Shown: one piece after another, positions 33,577 to 47,740 of the stretch
Layout: the number at the start of each line of letters is the position of its first letter
Numbering within the stretch: position 1 is the first letter of the stretch
Assembly (NCBI RefSeq): GCF_004379255.2
Contig: NC_056046.1
Coordinates: 2,046,001-2,110,000, forward strand
Reading direction: 5' to 3'
Source: Salvia splendens
Taxonomy: Eukaryota; Streptophyta; Magnoliopsida; Lamiales; Lamiaceae
Length of the DNA: 64,000 nucleotides
Translations under genes and position numbers: made by a program
Notes under the pieces: model-generated
What the model saw: only the letters and a program-made list of their open reading frames with translations
What the model was told of the DNA's origin: nothing
Database searches by the model: none

Positions 33577-36168
33577 TCACGCCCTCTTGCGTGCTTTTGA
33601 ATAGTAGTTCCCAACTACTATTTCAGACGCTTACATTGAATTCTAATTAATTAATTTTTTTGAAATACTAACGTGGAACAACCTGTGTCATGTAGATCTT
33701 ATAAGTATTTTTAAAGTAGTCAATTTTATGGGACAGAGCAATACTATTAAATTTGATGCTGTGTCATTTCCTCTGAATAAAATACTAGCTACTAATAAAA
33801 ATAAACCAAAACGAATATCAAATATACTTGAGTTAAACTATTTTTGAAAGAACATAGTATAACTAAACTAATTTACTCTTGCTTTGTTCTAATCACCAAA
33901 ATAATTTTATACTCTATTTCCATTATTAATGTACTGAGTTTGGACTTTGTCCGATTAATCTTGCCACACTAAAATTTTCTCAAAATAAAACAAAATTAAG
34001 AGCATATCCTAATTTGAAGGCAATAAATACGTTATAAATAGTCCAGCAACAGTTTGGTGGGCGGGTATGCCGATGTAGGAGTAATAAAATAGCTAAATAA
34101 TTTTCGAATTTTCAAATGAAAATGTGAAAGTATAAATTTTGGCTACTTTTTTGTCTTTATTTATTTTAAATTTGCATCTATTTATTACTCCACAAGTTTT
34201 GGGGCAAATGATCACAACGTAACCACCAAAATCCACATAATATATAAACGAGTGAGTTAAAGAATAATTAAATAATGGTAGCCTTAAAAAAACGAAAATG
34301 TGGTTGTAGCTGTTTTTGGTTAGGTTTATTTTATATTGTTGGGGGAGGGGTCTGCTTATTAAATTTGAGACGTAATGTTACAATTGTCCTACTTTCATTC
34401 GTACCATTAATTAAATAATTTTGACTTATGACGAGATTTGGTGAGAAAGAAAAAATGTTGTTGAGAAAATAAATCAAAAACTCCTTTTTAAGTCTCATTT
34501 TTTATGTGAAATGCATTGGAATCAAGCGGCATTCATAAATTTTGACCATGCCAATTGCAGAAGGCAATTATAATCATAGAATGATTTTGTAATATAGTAC
34601 TAGTATTATGCTTAGACTAATTAATTGCTAAATCGGTTCAATTTTGTGTGTGTGTTATTATTTTATAGTATTAATTTGTTGGTGTGGGGACATAAAAATA
34701 TGTCACACGCCACTAATAAGATGCACCGGTCGAGATAACACCATTTTGAAAAGTATTAAAAGCATTTTCGATAGGTAACTATTCTACCCATTTTCTTCAC
34801 GCATTAGGTGTAGCATCTCTATATAGATTTGAAAATTATTTACACACAATATATCACTTTAGAATTTATTATTCTCATTCGTCCACACGAAAAATATGGA
34901 GTATGTACTAAGATTTTAAAGAGTTTAAATTGTCAAAAATAAAATAAAATTAAGAGTCTAAATTGCCAAAAAAAAATCGGGAAGTTTAGTTAAATGCTAG
35001 TCCATCTCACAATATTGAAAACCTAATAAAAAAATCATGATACTTGGATTTGTTCTTTATTGTCTCATAGTAAACAGGTTTGTACGTTTTAAGTTGATAA
35101 AATATCAAAATTATGGGTGTCATATAGAAAATTGTGAATTTTAGTAAATAAGACATGTTTTTAAAGTTGAATTAGACAGTTAGCATAATTATGGGTCTTG
35201 TTATGTTGAAAAGTTGCATATTTTTTGTGGACAACCAATATAGCCCAAAATGCACAATTCTCGGAGTGACTAAACCCACCATTAATCGATAATTTGGATT
35301 TTGATAATAATGGATGTTTAGTTTGCTGATCATTGAGCCCATTTTTGTAAAGCCCAATATTATTATATTACAAGTGGTCCAGTCCAATAGGTTGAGGTTC
35401 TACATTCTTCAAAAAATACTCCTCCATCTAAGTGTGGCTTCCATGAAAAAAGCCTGGATTGAAATATAAAAATATGTTGGATCAAATGATTGATTAATGC
35501 CATCTAAGAAAAAAAAATCTTGGAGTAAAATCTATATTCCAAATACGAGTGCTACATAGATGTCACGAGGATACAAAGATCTCTCTTCTACTCCCTTAGT
35601 CCGCGAAAAGGAGTCCCGTTTTTCTTATATGCCGAGACAAATGGGTATGAATTTGGGCGAAGTAAAGATGGTAGGGATTTGCAACTTCATGGATATGTTT
35701 GTTCATCTTTCTCTCTGCTTAGAGGATGTGTGAGTCTTACCTAGTAGAATTCATCTTGTAGAAATTACTAGAAAAGGGATAAGTTTTTACTATCTTTTTT
35801 ATAATATCACTGTTGAATCTAACTTGAGCACAATAAAATCAAAAGCTATATAGCAAGCTGGCACCTGTACTATCTCAACCTCAAGAAATAATTAGCAGCA
35901 CAATTTGTAGATCTGTAAAGCAAAAAAATCGAACTCACACAAATAAAAATAAAGCAAATTTAAATAAAAAATAAAAAAAGTAACCTAATGAAAAAAAATA
36001 AAAATAAAACATGCTTGATTATTCTCCAAATGTAGCTCAAAATCCAAACATCCCATCATTGCTGCCTCCTTTCCCCTTTTAATTTTCCATCTTTATTATA
36101 CACCAAATCTTTGATGCCAAAGAAATTTAGATTTTAGATCAATACTTACTAGAAAAAAAAAAATCAAG
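33577..36168. other. AT-rich intergenic DNA
   Basis: No gene or bounded element recognised. A Stowaway-like end (ACTCCCTTAGTCCGCGAAAAGGAG) is at ~35591. The last ~150 bp are the presumed promoter of the next gene. Confidence 0.5.
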
Positions 36169-39071
36169 ATGGCAGCAACGCCGGAGCCGTCGCAGCGGAT
36201 CAACGCCGTGGATTTCAGAGCTCCTCCGCCCTCTCCGGTGGCGCCGGGAAGGCAGTCGCCTTTCGCAAACGACGACGTTTTGACCGAATACCTACAGCAG
36301 TCTCTCAAAGTCCCCGACCTGGTTCTTCCGGACCGGGTTTTCCCCCGCCAGAAATCGGCCCAAAACCCGCCAAGAATCGATTTTGAGAAGCTGGGCTCGA
36401 TTGAAAACGAAATGGGATTCAGAATCTGTGATTTGATCGCGCAGATTGGGTGTTTGGAACTGTTCAACCATGGGATTTCGCCGGATTTGATGGGGCTGGT
36501 CTTGTTTCTGGCCGGCGGGATCTTTCAGATCCCGCCGGAGAGGAAGAAGGCAGCGGGGAGGTCGCCGGAGAGGCGGTATGGGTTTGAGGAGATCCACGGC
36601 GAGGAGGAGATCAAAGATCAAAATGAAGAATTTTTGTGGTGCGATGAAGAAGCTATGAAACTGGAAATGGAGGGAATTTGGCCGTTTGGATTTTCAAATT
36701 TTAGGTAAAAAATTGATATTTTTAATTTTATTTTTGCAAAAAAAACTTATGGATTGATTTGAGGTTAATTCATTTTGAAAAACCATGATATTTGATATGA
36801 TTTCAATTTTCATTTGTATTATGAATTATTGCAATATGAAATGTTTTTTTTCTTTTTATTTATGCCAGAACTGACACATTCCGCATATTAATGATGTTGC
36901 TATATGAGTAATAAGCCATTCGGAAAAGAATTTGGTTTATCGATTTTGCAAATTGAAATTTGATTTGATATCTCCTACGACCTACGTGTGTATTATACCA
37001 ATTATGCATAAAATTCGTGTAGTCCATTACTTAAACTATTTGCGTCTCTCACTTATCATTATCAAAAACTAAAATAAGGTCAAAATTCATAGAGTAGTAA
37101 ATTTTTTGTAGTTTTTCGTGACTAATAAAAATATGATTATATATGCACTTTGCAGCCAAGAAATGAGGAAGCTGTCGAAGCAAATGGAAGAAGTGGGTAG
37201 AAGAGTTATGCTTTTTCTGCAGCAACATAGTTCGAAGAAGTTATTGCCGGAAAATGGGTCGCCGGAAGAGCAAGAACTCGCCGGAAAAGTATGCTATATA
37301 CAGAAACATGGCCAGAAAACGGGCGGCGAGCAATCGGAGAATTCACTGAGATATGATGTGATAAGAATGCTGATAAAGGGCTCTGAATTTTCTCATGCTT
37401 TGAGTTTGCATGTGTGGAGTGGAACTACTGATTTCCATGTTTACTCCAAGAAAGGTTGGGTTTCATTTTCTCCGGCTAGAAATTCGATCGTCGTCACCGT
37501 TGGAGACAAATTGCAGGTAATTTTCGTAATTCTTGCATCGTTATTTAAATGGATAATGGTCTTTTAAATCACGGCAAACTGTCAAATTCTTGTCTGTCTA
37601 CAAGATATCAAAACAAAATACTAATAATTTACGAACTTAATATTTTATTCTATTGTCACAAAGATCGACCTATAAAATAATGTCTTTTTGATACCAAACA
37701 AAATTATTTTATTAGAATTTCATAATTGAATAGTATATTATTTCCAACTTAATAGAACTAAGTAAAATTTAGTGATTCAAATGTCTAGTTTCCTAATTTA
37801 AAATAGAAAGTTTCATATAATAACTTTAATTGCATCATACCCATACCCAAAATAACAAGTAAGATCCATGTATAATTTTTATAAAATTAACCAAAATAAA
37901 TGCATTTAAATGAATAAATAAATATGATTACACAATACACACGAATGTTCTAAGAGTCGATTATAGTCATAATTACCCCAAAAATTGGGCCATTTCATGA
38001 TCGACAAACAAACACATGCAATATAGAATGATGTAAATGGATTGTCATGATAGTGTCTTAATATCTTGCACTAGTATTGATTATAATTAAATGCAATGGA
38101 AGCTTTATTAGGTGTGTGGGGTGGTTTAAAATAAAATAATGTTATAAAAAAGTCGTATATAAAATGTGATTTGGGGGCCATCAAACACCTTTTAAATATA
38201 GTCAATAAAGAAAAAGAAAAAAGAAGACAATAATATAAAGAAAAAGGAATGGTAAGTTGCATAAAGATGTCTAGTGCTTTTCTATGACATTCTATTCACT
38301 CTCTTCCTGAAAACTAAACCTAATGTAATGTGGAACGAATTTTACTAGTATTATTTATACCTTACAAGTGAAATGCTAAAAAGTGGTGGATCACTGAGAA
38401 ACAATCTCATAATTGGTAAGAGACTCATTTTATGAGCACATCAAAATGCTAAAAACTAGTACTTATATCTTTTGTCGAAGAAAATACTGTGTCTTTTGTA
38501 TCTCGGTTATGTTTGCATGCCACATGACTCTTCCACACGTGCAACTAATATAAACACATAAGTATGTCCCAAGTTAAAGTGATGTGTCACTTGTTATTGA
38601 GACATTTCAAGTTATGCGACACATTTTTTTTATTGGCAAAATTTTATTGTTATTTTATTTCTTATTTTATTTTCTCAAGCCTCTTAGGTTATTCTATTTT
38701 ATACTCCTTTCTAATTAACTTACTAATTATGACCTTTTTAATTATCATGCCAAAACGAAATGCACACTTAAGTCTGGATATATGGATAAGTATATTTTTG
38801 TGTTTAACAATCCTAATTGTTTTAAATTTAAAACTTTTTGCAGGGGTGGAGTGGTGGACAATACAAGCATGTTATAGGAAGGCCAGTCTTCAAAGGTGAA
38901 AATGAAAAGTCCAATATTTCAATGGCATTTCTATTTTCACCTCCAATATTCATAAACTCAATCAAAGAGGATGAGGATTTTACCATTTCTATCTCCCAAC
39001 AATTCATTTTGTGTGTATTACTAATTCTTATATACCGATTTTTAATTTCTATTTACCACCTTTTTATATAG
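36169..39071 (+). CDS. 2-oxoglutarate/Fe(II) dioxygenase-like protein, 3 exons, 374 aa
   Basis: Exons 36169-36704, 37156-37516 and 38844-39071, GT-AG and in phase. The N-terminal half has the plant 2OG-dioxygenase N-domain pattern (IDFEKLGS...GFRICDLIAQIGCLELFNHGIS, then FQIPPERKKAA and WPFGFSNFR). The C-terminal half follows the jelly-roll order (GTTDFHVYSKKGWVSFSPARNSIVVTVGDKLQ|GWSGGQYKHVIGRPVF). The expected HxD iron ligand pair is not visible: the equivalent region reads LHVWSG. The Arg of the 2OG-binding RxS motif is also absent (EKSNISM), while the distal His (KHV) is kept. Catalysis is therefore doubtful. The third exon ends in a hydrophobic tail (FILCVLLILIYRFLISIYHLFI region) unusual for the family, so the last exon or stop may be mis-modelled. 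Confidence 0.7.
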
Positions 39072-39998
39072 AATTCAAATAATAATAGGCCCCTCGAGTC
39101 CATAAAGAGTGGGCCATTTTTAACTTGATTGGGCTGTATAGTCATGATCTTTGTTAGGCCCAGACCAAGATCTTCTATTTATTTCTTTTCTTTTTTCTGA
39201 GTAATTTTGAGTTTTGAGTTAGACTTGATTTAATTATTCACTACAGGTTGTGGAGTACTTATTTTTTTTATTGTTACTGAGTTGATTGTATTTTGAGTAT
39301 TCATATTATGGTAATATGATAATATCAAGTGGGATCTTCTCTTCCCAAAAATAAGTTGGATATTCTAATATTTAATTTTTAGAATCAATAAATAATATGT
39401 GTACGAAGCAGTCAAGTCAAACTAAGATAATATCTCATTTGATTTATGTATTGACACTATATATATACTCCTACTTCATTTCTGCAACATAGAATATTGC
39501 TTCCACCAAATAAATTACACATATCTATAGACTATATTGATAAATAAAATAATAGTAATGTATGAAATATGTAAACGAATAAGATGCGAAAGATGACTTA
39601 TCCGAATCATTTTATTCTACTTTTATATTAATTTTTTTTTAAATTATATTCTACTTTTATGTTAAAAATCTTTACTTTCACCAAACAAAATGATAAAAAT
39701 AGAAATAAAAATAAAAATAAAGCCAACAAAAGATGCATAAAATCCGGTGATTGAGAAAATGAAGTAAGATTCATTAATTATACATTAATCTAGAAGATCA
39801 GGAAAATCAAACTGCCCAACAACTCACATAATTGTACCAATCTCTCACTGTAGAGAACGCCCTTCTCTCTGCCAAAACCTCTTTTCACACACAAATCAAT
39901 GAGGCATTAAATTCAAGAATCTGTGTGTGTGAGTGACTGACTGACTGAGGCACTGACTCAGTAAGAACACACACACACAAACACACACAGAGATAGAA
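39072..39998. other. Intergenic region and SHH1-like promoter/leader
   Basis: AT-rich, with no open frame of note. A CA-rich leader (ACACACACAC...) with GACTGACTGACTGAGGCACTGACT immediately precedes the next start codon. Confidence 0.5.
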
Positions 39999-42310
39999 AT
40001 GGAAGATGAAGATAATTCACCTGAGTTCACATTAGCAGAGGTGATTTTTGCTGTTTCTTGATGCTCAAATGTGGAATATTTCTTCTTCTTGAGCTCTGTC
40101 TTATTCTTGAAGTTAGTATTTGTAAAAATCTCACCTTTAGCTGTTTAAGATGTCCAAACACTATTTTTGATGGCCCCTTCTCATTTTTCTGTTGTTTTAT
40201 CCGAATATAATCCTATGCATGCTGACACATCAACAATCAAGATCATTTCCTTCAAATGAATTTGCCTTTTTCTTATTTTTATGGCCTTTTTACTTTGTGG
40301 GGTTTTGGAAAAATGAGTTCTTGCAATGTAATTCATCAGCTATTTGGGTACTGTAGTTGGATTTTGGCTACTGTCCAAGATAATTACTATATGTGAACTG
40401 GTGTTGCAATCCTTTGGTTGAAGTTTTAATAATGAGGAAAGGCATTGCCTTTGCAACTAATAATTGATTTACAATTTGTTCCTTGTGATTGGAAGATAAT
40501 AAGATAATGAACTTTGGCAAATTGTGGGAAAATTTATGATCTTTTGCTGCTGAAATGAGTTTGAGATGTTTGGTTTGACTGCCTGTGAGCAGATAATCCA
40601 AATGGAGAACTTATTTAAGGAAATGAGAGACAAGACGACCGAAGAAGAGTTCTGTCGGGAGCTTTCCATTAAATTCAAGTGAGCACTTTGTTACATTTTG
40701 GTATACTAACTTACTGATGGATTTGTGACTTAATAAGGAACTTGTTTAACTTTTGGGTTGGTTGGTTTTCCATTCTTGCCTATGTTTCTTATGCAGTGGT
40801 TCGATTCACCGTGCTGAAAAGCCGCCTGTTAAATGGGAACAGGTCCTTCTTTGGAGCTTTTTGTGTGTATAACTCATAGTTTGTATCTATTCATTGTTTT
40901 GAACTTGTGTTGCTGTTGGTGTTTCTTGTATTGCAGGTGCAAAGTTGGTTCCGCGATAAGCAAACAAACGCAGCAACTGTAGTTGTTCCGTTTAAACCCA
41001 AGAAAGGTTCAAAGACTGCTATATTAAAAAAGAGGACTAAAGGTTGCTCTTTATGTTCCTTCACAGGATGTTAATTATGTTCATTCATACAAAATGTAAA
41101 ACAAAGCTCTTGTGATCTCGTTAAATATGCAATCGTCTCGTTTGATCTTGGACTGGTGGAACTGAAAACTAGAAGTAGAGTGATTCTTATAGAAGCTATG
41201 TGAGACTTCCTAGTTAGCTAATGGGCTCGATGAAAGCACTCTCGTAAAATTTCATTTATGACAGGTTAGAGATAATGAATTGTGCAAATTTACGCAGTGC
41301 CAACAATTACTGCAAGTGAAGCAGCTGTCGAGCTCCAAACCTTGATTTTCGAAGCTAAATCAGCTAAGGATTCTGCTTGGTGAGCATTCAATCTATGTTG
41401 TACGTGCATTGATATCGTATGTCAAAATAAGTCTATGCTCAGACAATTAACATGATTTATTAGCCGTACAATCTCACTTTCTCGATTCATAGGTTTGATG
41501 TTGCTTCCTTCCTGGGCTACAGAGTCGTGAACGCGGGGGTGAACTTGGGGGATCTAGTAAGATACTCCCTTTTTTCTTCCGTTTCCTTCCTTCCAATCGC
41601 TATCTTTTTGTTCTTCTTCCATGTGTAAATCTCATGAAAACTCGTTGATCATATTCGGGCAACTGACACTGTTGATGCAAGTAGTGTGTCTTGAACTCTA
41701 TATTTCAAATCTACGACAGCTTGTTCGTGTGAGATTTTCTGGCTTCGGGAAAGATGAAGACGAATGGGTGAGCGTTCATAAGGCAGTACGCGAGCGCTCA
41801 ATCCCTTTGGAACACTCTGAATGCGACAAAGTCAGTGTCGGTGATCTCGTTCTTTGCTTCAGGGTACCACCTCATTTCTATACTATTCTTGTTGTTCTGT
41901 TTTTCAAAGATGTATAATGGCAAAGTCTTCTTCTTTTCGGTGACTTGATAATTATCAGGAAGGCGAGGATCATGCACTCTACTGTGACGCGCGTGTAGTG
42001 GAAATCGAGAGGATGGTGCACGACAGTAGCAGATGCACGTGCCTTTTCGCAGTTCATTGGGAGCACGACGGTCTTGAGGTGTAAAGGGTTCCTAGAAAAA
42101 ATGTTTCATGTTAAAATAGTGAAAATTCTGGAAATATTGTGCATTTTTGGGTTGAGATCCTAATATTTTCATTTATGTTGATTGCAGGGGAAGATTACAG
42201 CTGAGAAACTGTGTTACAGGCCGACGAAACCGGCTGCTAAAGACGGTGGGGATCTTAAGCTGGTGCCATTGCAGCCCGGCGGAGCACAGAGCTTGCTGCA
42301 GCTGTTCTGA
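39999..42310 (+). CDS. SHH1: SAWADEE homeodomain protein (SHH1/DTF1-like), 9 exons, 270 aa
   Basis: Exons 39999-40040, 40593-40678, 40797-40842, 40937-41042, 41298-41379, 41493-41556, 41720-41863, 41959-42078 and 42188-42310; all GT-AG and in phase. Residues ~8-75 form the divergent homeodomain ([17 protein letters not shown]...VQSWFRDKQ). Residues ~125-255 form the SAWADEE domain ([54 protein letters not shown], CRCxC-like Cys/His residues and EKLCYRP). In Arabidopsis SHH1 reads H3K9 methylation with unmethylated H3K4 through this domain and recruits Pol IV for RNA-directed DNA methylation in the nucleus. SHH2 has the same architecture, so SHH1 versus SHH2 is not settled here. Confidence 0.92.
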
Positions 42311-42761
42311 GGGTGACTAATCGAGTTATGCGTGCTGTTGGCTTATCGACTACGTATTCTGATCGATTGAATAATTTTAAATTGGTTCATAGTCGATTAA
42401 ATTATGAAATTTGGTCCGTGTAATAAGGTTTGAAAACGGAATATTAAATCACTAAGTTTCAATTTTTCTCAATTGTCTCGAAAACCTACGTCCTTTTGCT
42501 ATGCTCAAAACAATTTTTTTTGTTTCATTAAAATAAGTTTGTTTGTTTTTTTTAACTTTCTTATTTTAGTTGAACAATGTTATATTAATGTCACCAAAAA
42601 ATGTCAATTTTGTATACTAATAACACAATTGAGAAAATTAGAAACAATCTGATTTAAAATATTGGTTCATAACTTATGTAACTGATCAAAATTAGACCAA
42701 ATTTTGTTACTACTATTTAATTGGCTATTATACCTTTTAGCTTTGATCCTTCGAATTCTCA

Positions 42762-42801
<40 letters not shown>

Positions 42802-43102
42802 AACAGAGTTGTGAACATGAAGAAAATAATGAATTTCCAACAAGTATGGATGTCCATATAGAGCAATACAAACTGGTCTGTCAGAAATAGAATAAACATA
42901 AAAGAGGACAAGACACATTTGAGGAAAGATAACAGAAGAAAAGCCACCTTTTTTATGCAGATGAAACCACCAAAACAAGATCCTAACACTACCTTCTGTA
43001 CCGATCCTACAACTACTAGTACGCTTGGTTTCGCCGGAAAACTACTCGGACACCACCTTTACCCTCCTGTATGTGATTCGGATGTTCAAGTCCTCACACC
43101 TT
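42311..43102. other. Convergent intergenic region with microsatellite
   Basis: Lies between the 3' ends of the SHH1-like gene and the kinase gene. Contains (TC)n(AC)n at ~42763-42800 and nothing else recognisable; it must hold both 3' UTRs. Confidence 0.6.
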
Positions 43103-46100
43103 CTAAGAAACTGTACGCCCATAGCAAACTGAGGCAATGTACAGATTTTTCGCCCATTTTTCCTGTAATGGATCGATTCAATAACATGTACACGATCGAT
43201 GTGGGGGTGTATTATCTCAAAGACGAACACAAAATGAAGGCGGACCAACCTTGGAATGTGTGGTTGGAAACGTGGATGTACGCAGTGTCTCCTGTGTTTC
43301 ATCCACCGGCTTTCTTCTAGGCACACTCAGGACAAAAGCAGCCTGGTCGGAAGTTGCTGCTGTTGCAGTTATACGGTATCCATTTTCCCAACGTTGGTGG
43401 ATGCCCTCACTTGGATAGAGAAAATCAAGCTCCACAACCTGTTGGATTCCAGTGATGTAATTAGGAAACGCCACAAACTAAATATGGGGGCAGATGGGTA
43501 AAGTGTTTCTGGGCTGCGAGAAAACCTGGTTCGAAAATCCAGCACCACGAGACATAACCACAGCCCATCTAGTCCCAGATGTAGCCATGGAGGTTACGCA
43601 AAAACCTTCCTTCCACTTTTTGTTTATCCATTTGAATGGAAATGATTCGCTAACTTTGTAGGATTGCTGTGAATACGGTGTCCCTGAATTCGATTTATGT
43701 ATCTGAATGAACATGTAAAACTTTATAGCAGAAAACTAAACATTTAAACTCAGACTAAAAGTTCACCTTTCGACATAACAACTAAGGAACTACCGTCTGA
43801 AGCTCCTGCGACTGCACTGATGTAGAAATTCTTTTCCCATCGTTCCATTATCCATTCCTGTAAGCAGAATAAATTAGTGTTATCGTGCCAACAGCTTAAT
43901 ATAGAATCGAACAGAACGCACAAAAAAGAGTGCAACAAGCAATAAATAAACAGTGCGTAAACGACAAGCATGTACCTTGTGAAGAAAGAAAGGCGACAGT
44001 TCATATACTTGAGCTTTGAAGCCGGTACCAGCATCCATTACCAATGCCCACAAATTATGGCAAGATGCTACGCAACTGATGAATAAGCCATCTTCCGTCC
44101 CCTTATCAATGTGCTGGGAAAGCCTCACATCCATCACATTATAGTGATATCTTCAATACAAACAAAATAAACAATAATTTTGGATTTAACAAAAGAGCCC
44201 ACATCCAGTTAACTGCAAATCATTAACATGCAAACTAACTGGTGAATTACATTCTAAAGGAAATCACAACATACAAGAGAAGAACTCGGTGCATATATTG
44301 ATAGAATCCAAGTGCAGTACTAGGAAACAAATACCTTTGCTTCATAGGTCTACGAGCATTATAGATGCTAACCCACTGTGTTGCAGGCATCCCCATTCGT
44401 ACTTTCTTTTTAGGCTGTTCATCTTCCTCATCTTCAAAAGTTAGTCTGCCTCTCTTGTAACCAACCTGATAAATAAGCTTAATTTCCAACAAAGACAAAG
44501 AGGAATTAGACAATAGACATGCAGCCGAACAAAGCTATATAAAGCGACTCAAGAGATATATTCAGTGAGGCATAAAGTAAGAGATAATAGGCACCTTCTG
44601 AGCACCCTCAGTTTTAATAGGTCTGATATCTGGATTTGGTCCAACTATGCCATCAAAGAGAGAGATACATTTTGCATAATTAGGTTCCTCATCAAACTTC
44701 AAATCTACCACATATTCCATAAACGATTTGAAAGGCTGAGGACAGAAGCAGCAAAGTGACTCTGGTGATGTTGCCATTTTCTTCTTGCAAACAAGAAATC
44801 CTTTGTTTTCACCCTATTGTAAAGCAGAACCATGTCAGAGGGGTAAAAAGAATGTTGACATAAGTAATTGTCTGGTCTGGAGAGCACAATTTAAACTTTG
44901 AACACCATAAGGTAAACAAAAGAAGACCTGGTATCCTTGCCAAGGAAGACGTCCTCGCAGAAGGAAGACAAGTGTGTAAGCAAGAGATTCTAAATCATCT
45001 CTCCGACTACCCGTTCTACCTAAATGAGCATGAACACCGGCATATCGAACAGTACCCCTGAAACTCATATTTAAACTCTAAAGATCAGGAAAACCAAGGT
45101 GAGAAATTTGCAAGCAGAGAATTATAGAGATGTCCTTAAAAACTCAATGTGATCCATGCATGTACCTGAAAACATCCGGCCGCTGATCATATTGAACATG
45201 CAGTCCCGTATTGCCATCTCTCCATCTAGCAGCTGATGCAAGTTGCTCTTAGCAACGAAATATACCCAAAAATATATATATTTTTCATCAAGGATCAAGA
45301 CATTTACCTAAACCGAGATCAACCAGGAACAACTTCTTTTCATCAGGACTTCCTACAGCACCAAGCAAGAAGTTCTCAGGCTTCACATCCCCATGAACGT
45401 ACCTGCCAAATATAAGTAAAGTAATAATTAGTAAGTTGGAGTCCGGAATCAGAAGCGACTAGCGAGTACCCTGCCATTTCTCCACTACTAGTTTCCCTCA
45501 CCACATAAGAAATATCAAACTATTTATACACGTCCTATGATAGCCATGGAAATTTAGCCATCATCTATCTACAGACAGCATAAGTACATAAATACAGTTA
45601 TATGCATCTCAAAACAAACATGATCAGCGAGCATCGTGGAAACACAGATGCATGGCAACGTTATATAATAAATAACCAAACATGCAAAACACAATTTTTT
45701 ATAAGCAGCCAAAGAAAGTAAATTAACAACAGAGAAACCACATTTGCACATGGAGATGAAGTTGAAGCCTCACCCTCTTGAGTGCATTTTCTCCAATATA
45801 GAAATTGATTCTATAGCAATGCAAGCCACCATATCAACCGACATACTGCAATTTGACGAATTACAAGTTCGATAAGATGAAAAAATTTAGGATAACCAAA
45901 ACGTAGAAAACCCAATGAACATACTAACGTTCGAGAATTATTATTCCAAATATCCCACAGGCTTGGTCCAAGCATATCCATGACCTGTCCAGCCCAAAGT
46001 TACAATTAAATGTAAAGAAACTATGAGGAAAGGTAAATTAAAAAAAGGACCATATATACCATATGCTTACCATAACATAATAGTCACCTTGTCGGCCTTT

Positions 46101-47740
46101 GTAGTGGACTCGTGGAACACCGTAGCTTCCTCCTAAAGTACTATTAATGATGCAGTACAAAAGATAAGAAAAGAGATACATCAACCATCTAATTGACCCA
46201 GAAAAAACATAAATGCTTACTTGTAAACTTGCCACTCAGGAGGTGGACCATAATTGCATCCTTTACTGTTGCGATGTTCAAATTTTACGGCCACCTATGG
46301 TGATCAAGAATTTTAGAGTAAGAAAACATTTGGTCAATTATAATTTAACACAAATAAAATGCGCGCATATGTACCTCTACGGCTCCAGGACCCGTCCTTT
46401 CATTAATGTTACCACCAGTGATACGGCGACCAACAAACACTTGTCCGAAGCCTCCCTTGCCCAGCTTTTTTTCTAGTCTGTATGTTGGTGAACCACCAAC
46501 CTGAACCTACATAATTCACATGCAAACGGCTGACATATTACTACACCAATGCTTTTTGATCCTTAACAGTTAAGGGTCATATCAATGTCTTCAATTATCA
46601 AATAAAATTGGCCATAATAGTCAACCAGCATAGACTGAAAGCAGGGAAAACTCATGCATTTATAAAAATATTGGTTCCGCTAGATGGCTTTGCATCATCT
46701 GAATACTGTACTCCACTATCAATGCCTATAGTATATATCTTTCATGTTCAGGTTTTATCAATCAGATGGTGCTTCGTCCCCAATAGTTTACTTCTAATAA
46801 ATGCCTCTAATGGCAACCTTTCAAGATTCCAGTATTGTCCATGATATCGTGAAAAACTAAGATAACCAAATCCATCATCATTCACCAGCAAGTTTCACAA
46901 GAATCCATTGGTTAAACAGAAGAGTCCAATAGAAGCTAGTGAATTTTTTGACAAGGTTTATGTGAAGTGTGAGCATCACTGGTGAACTCCAAAGTGCAAA
47001 AATGTTTCCATCTGTCTCATAAAATCAGATACATAAATGGCGACATCAGACATTAACAAGTGCCCAAAACGCATTAAACATTTTCAGATAGCCGACGCAA
47101 TCTTCAATTTCCTCGGCCATTAAAAAGCTTCAAACTTTAAGTTAAAACCAACAATCTATGATATCAAATACATCCATGCACAAACCATCATCATCTATTC
47201 ATCTTCTTCCCATAGTGCAGCTAGCAAGAAAAACCAATGTGGACTCGACAAAATATTAAAAATTCTCACCTTCTCAGGGAAAGGAGGGGAAGCAAAATCA
47301 TCTTCAGGCATATTCAATTTGCCTGGGCTTTTGCCGCCACTATCCATCGGTTTCTCGCCGACCTCCTCCGGAACCTGCTTATCCTCTTCAACCTCCTTGA
47401 TCTCAGGCGCTGCTGCCTCTTCCACTGCAGCGACTATTTTTTCTTCAACGGGTGCCGCAACCACCGCCGCCGCGGCCGCTGTCCTCCTCCTTGTACGCGT
47501 AGCTATCGCCGCGTTATCCACAAAGTAGCCTGCCATTAGCCGCTGGTGCGCTCCGCTATGGTCTCGTTGGATGGTCCGACGACGAGTAATCTCACGAGGG
47601 ATTGCAGCCGCGCGCGCAGCATCCTCCTCCTCGACTTGGTTCTGCACCTCTTGAATCACCTCTTGAATCAGAGAATTCCAAGCTTCATTCCACAAATCCT
47701 TCCACAAATTATTCATTTTTAATATCAATGGAATCCACAA
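43103..47740 (-). CDS. MLK: MUT9-like (casein-kinase-1-like) protein kinase with transposon-derived N-terminus, 16 exons, 729 aa
   Basis: Exons (minus): 47270-47740, 46375-46506, 46221-46294, 46071-46140, 45929-45984, 45774-45845, 45308-45402, 45166-45232, 44928-45057, 44595-44813, 44335-44465, 43976-44150, 43767-43857, 43526-43683, 43250-43438 and 43103-43162; all GT-AG and in phase. The kinase domain has [29 protein letters not shown], catalytic HGDVKPENF and VDLGL. Downstream, [24 protein letters not shown] and the long C-terminal region through [19 protein letters not shown] match plant MLK/PPK kinases (rice EL1/HD16). These phosphorylate histone H3 and photoperiod/light-signalling proteins in the nucleus. 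The first ~75 residues lie inside a PIF/Harbinger insertion. The native start (ATG 48151-48153) lies beyond that insertion and now ends after 40 codons. Translation from 47740 (or the internal Met at 47716) is inferred. Confidence 0.88.

Noticed and set aside
36096..36621. Minus-strand frames of 109-123 codons
   Set aside because: They are antisense to exon 1 of the dioxygenase-like gene and have no family resemblance.
47237..47539. 100-codon plus-strand frame opposite kinase exon 1
   Set aside because: Antisense to the Ala/Glu-rich N-terminal exon of the kinase; low-complexity composition explains the open frame.
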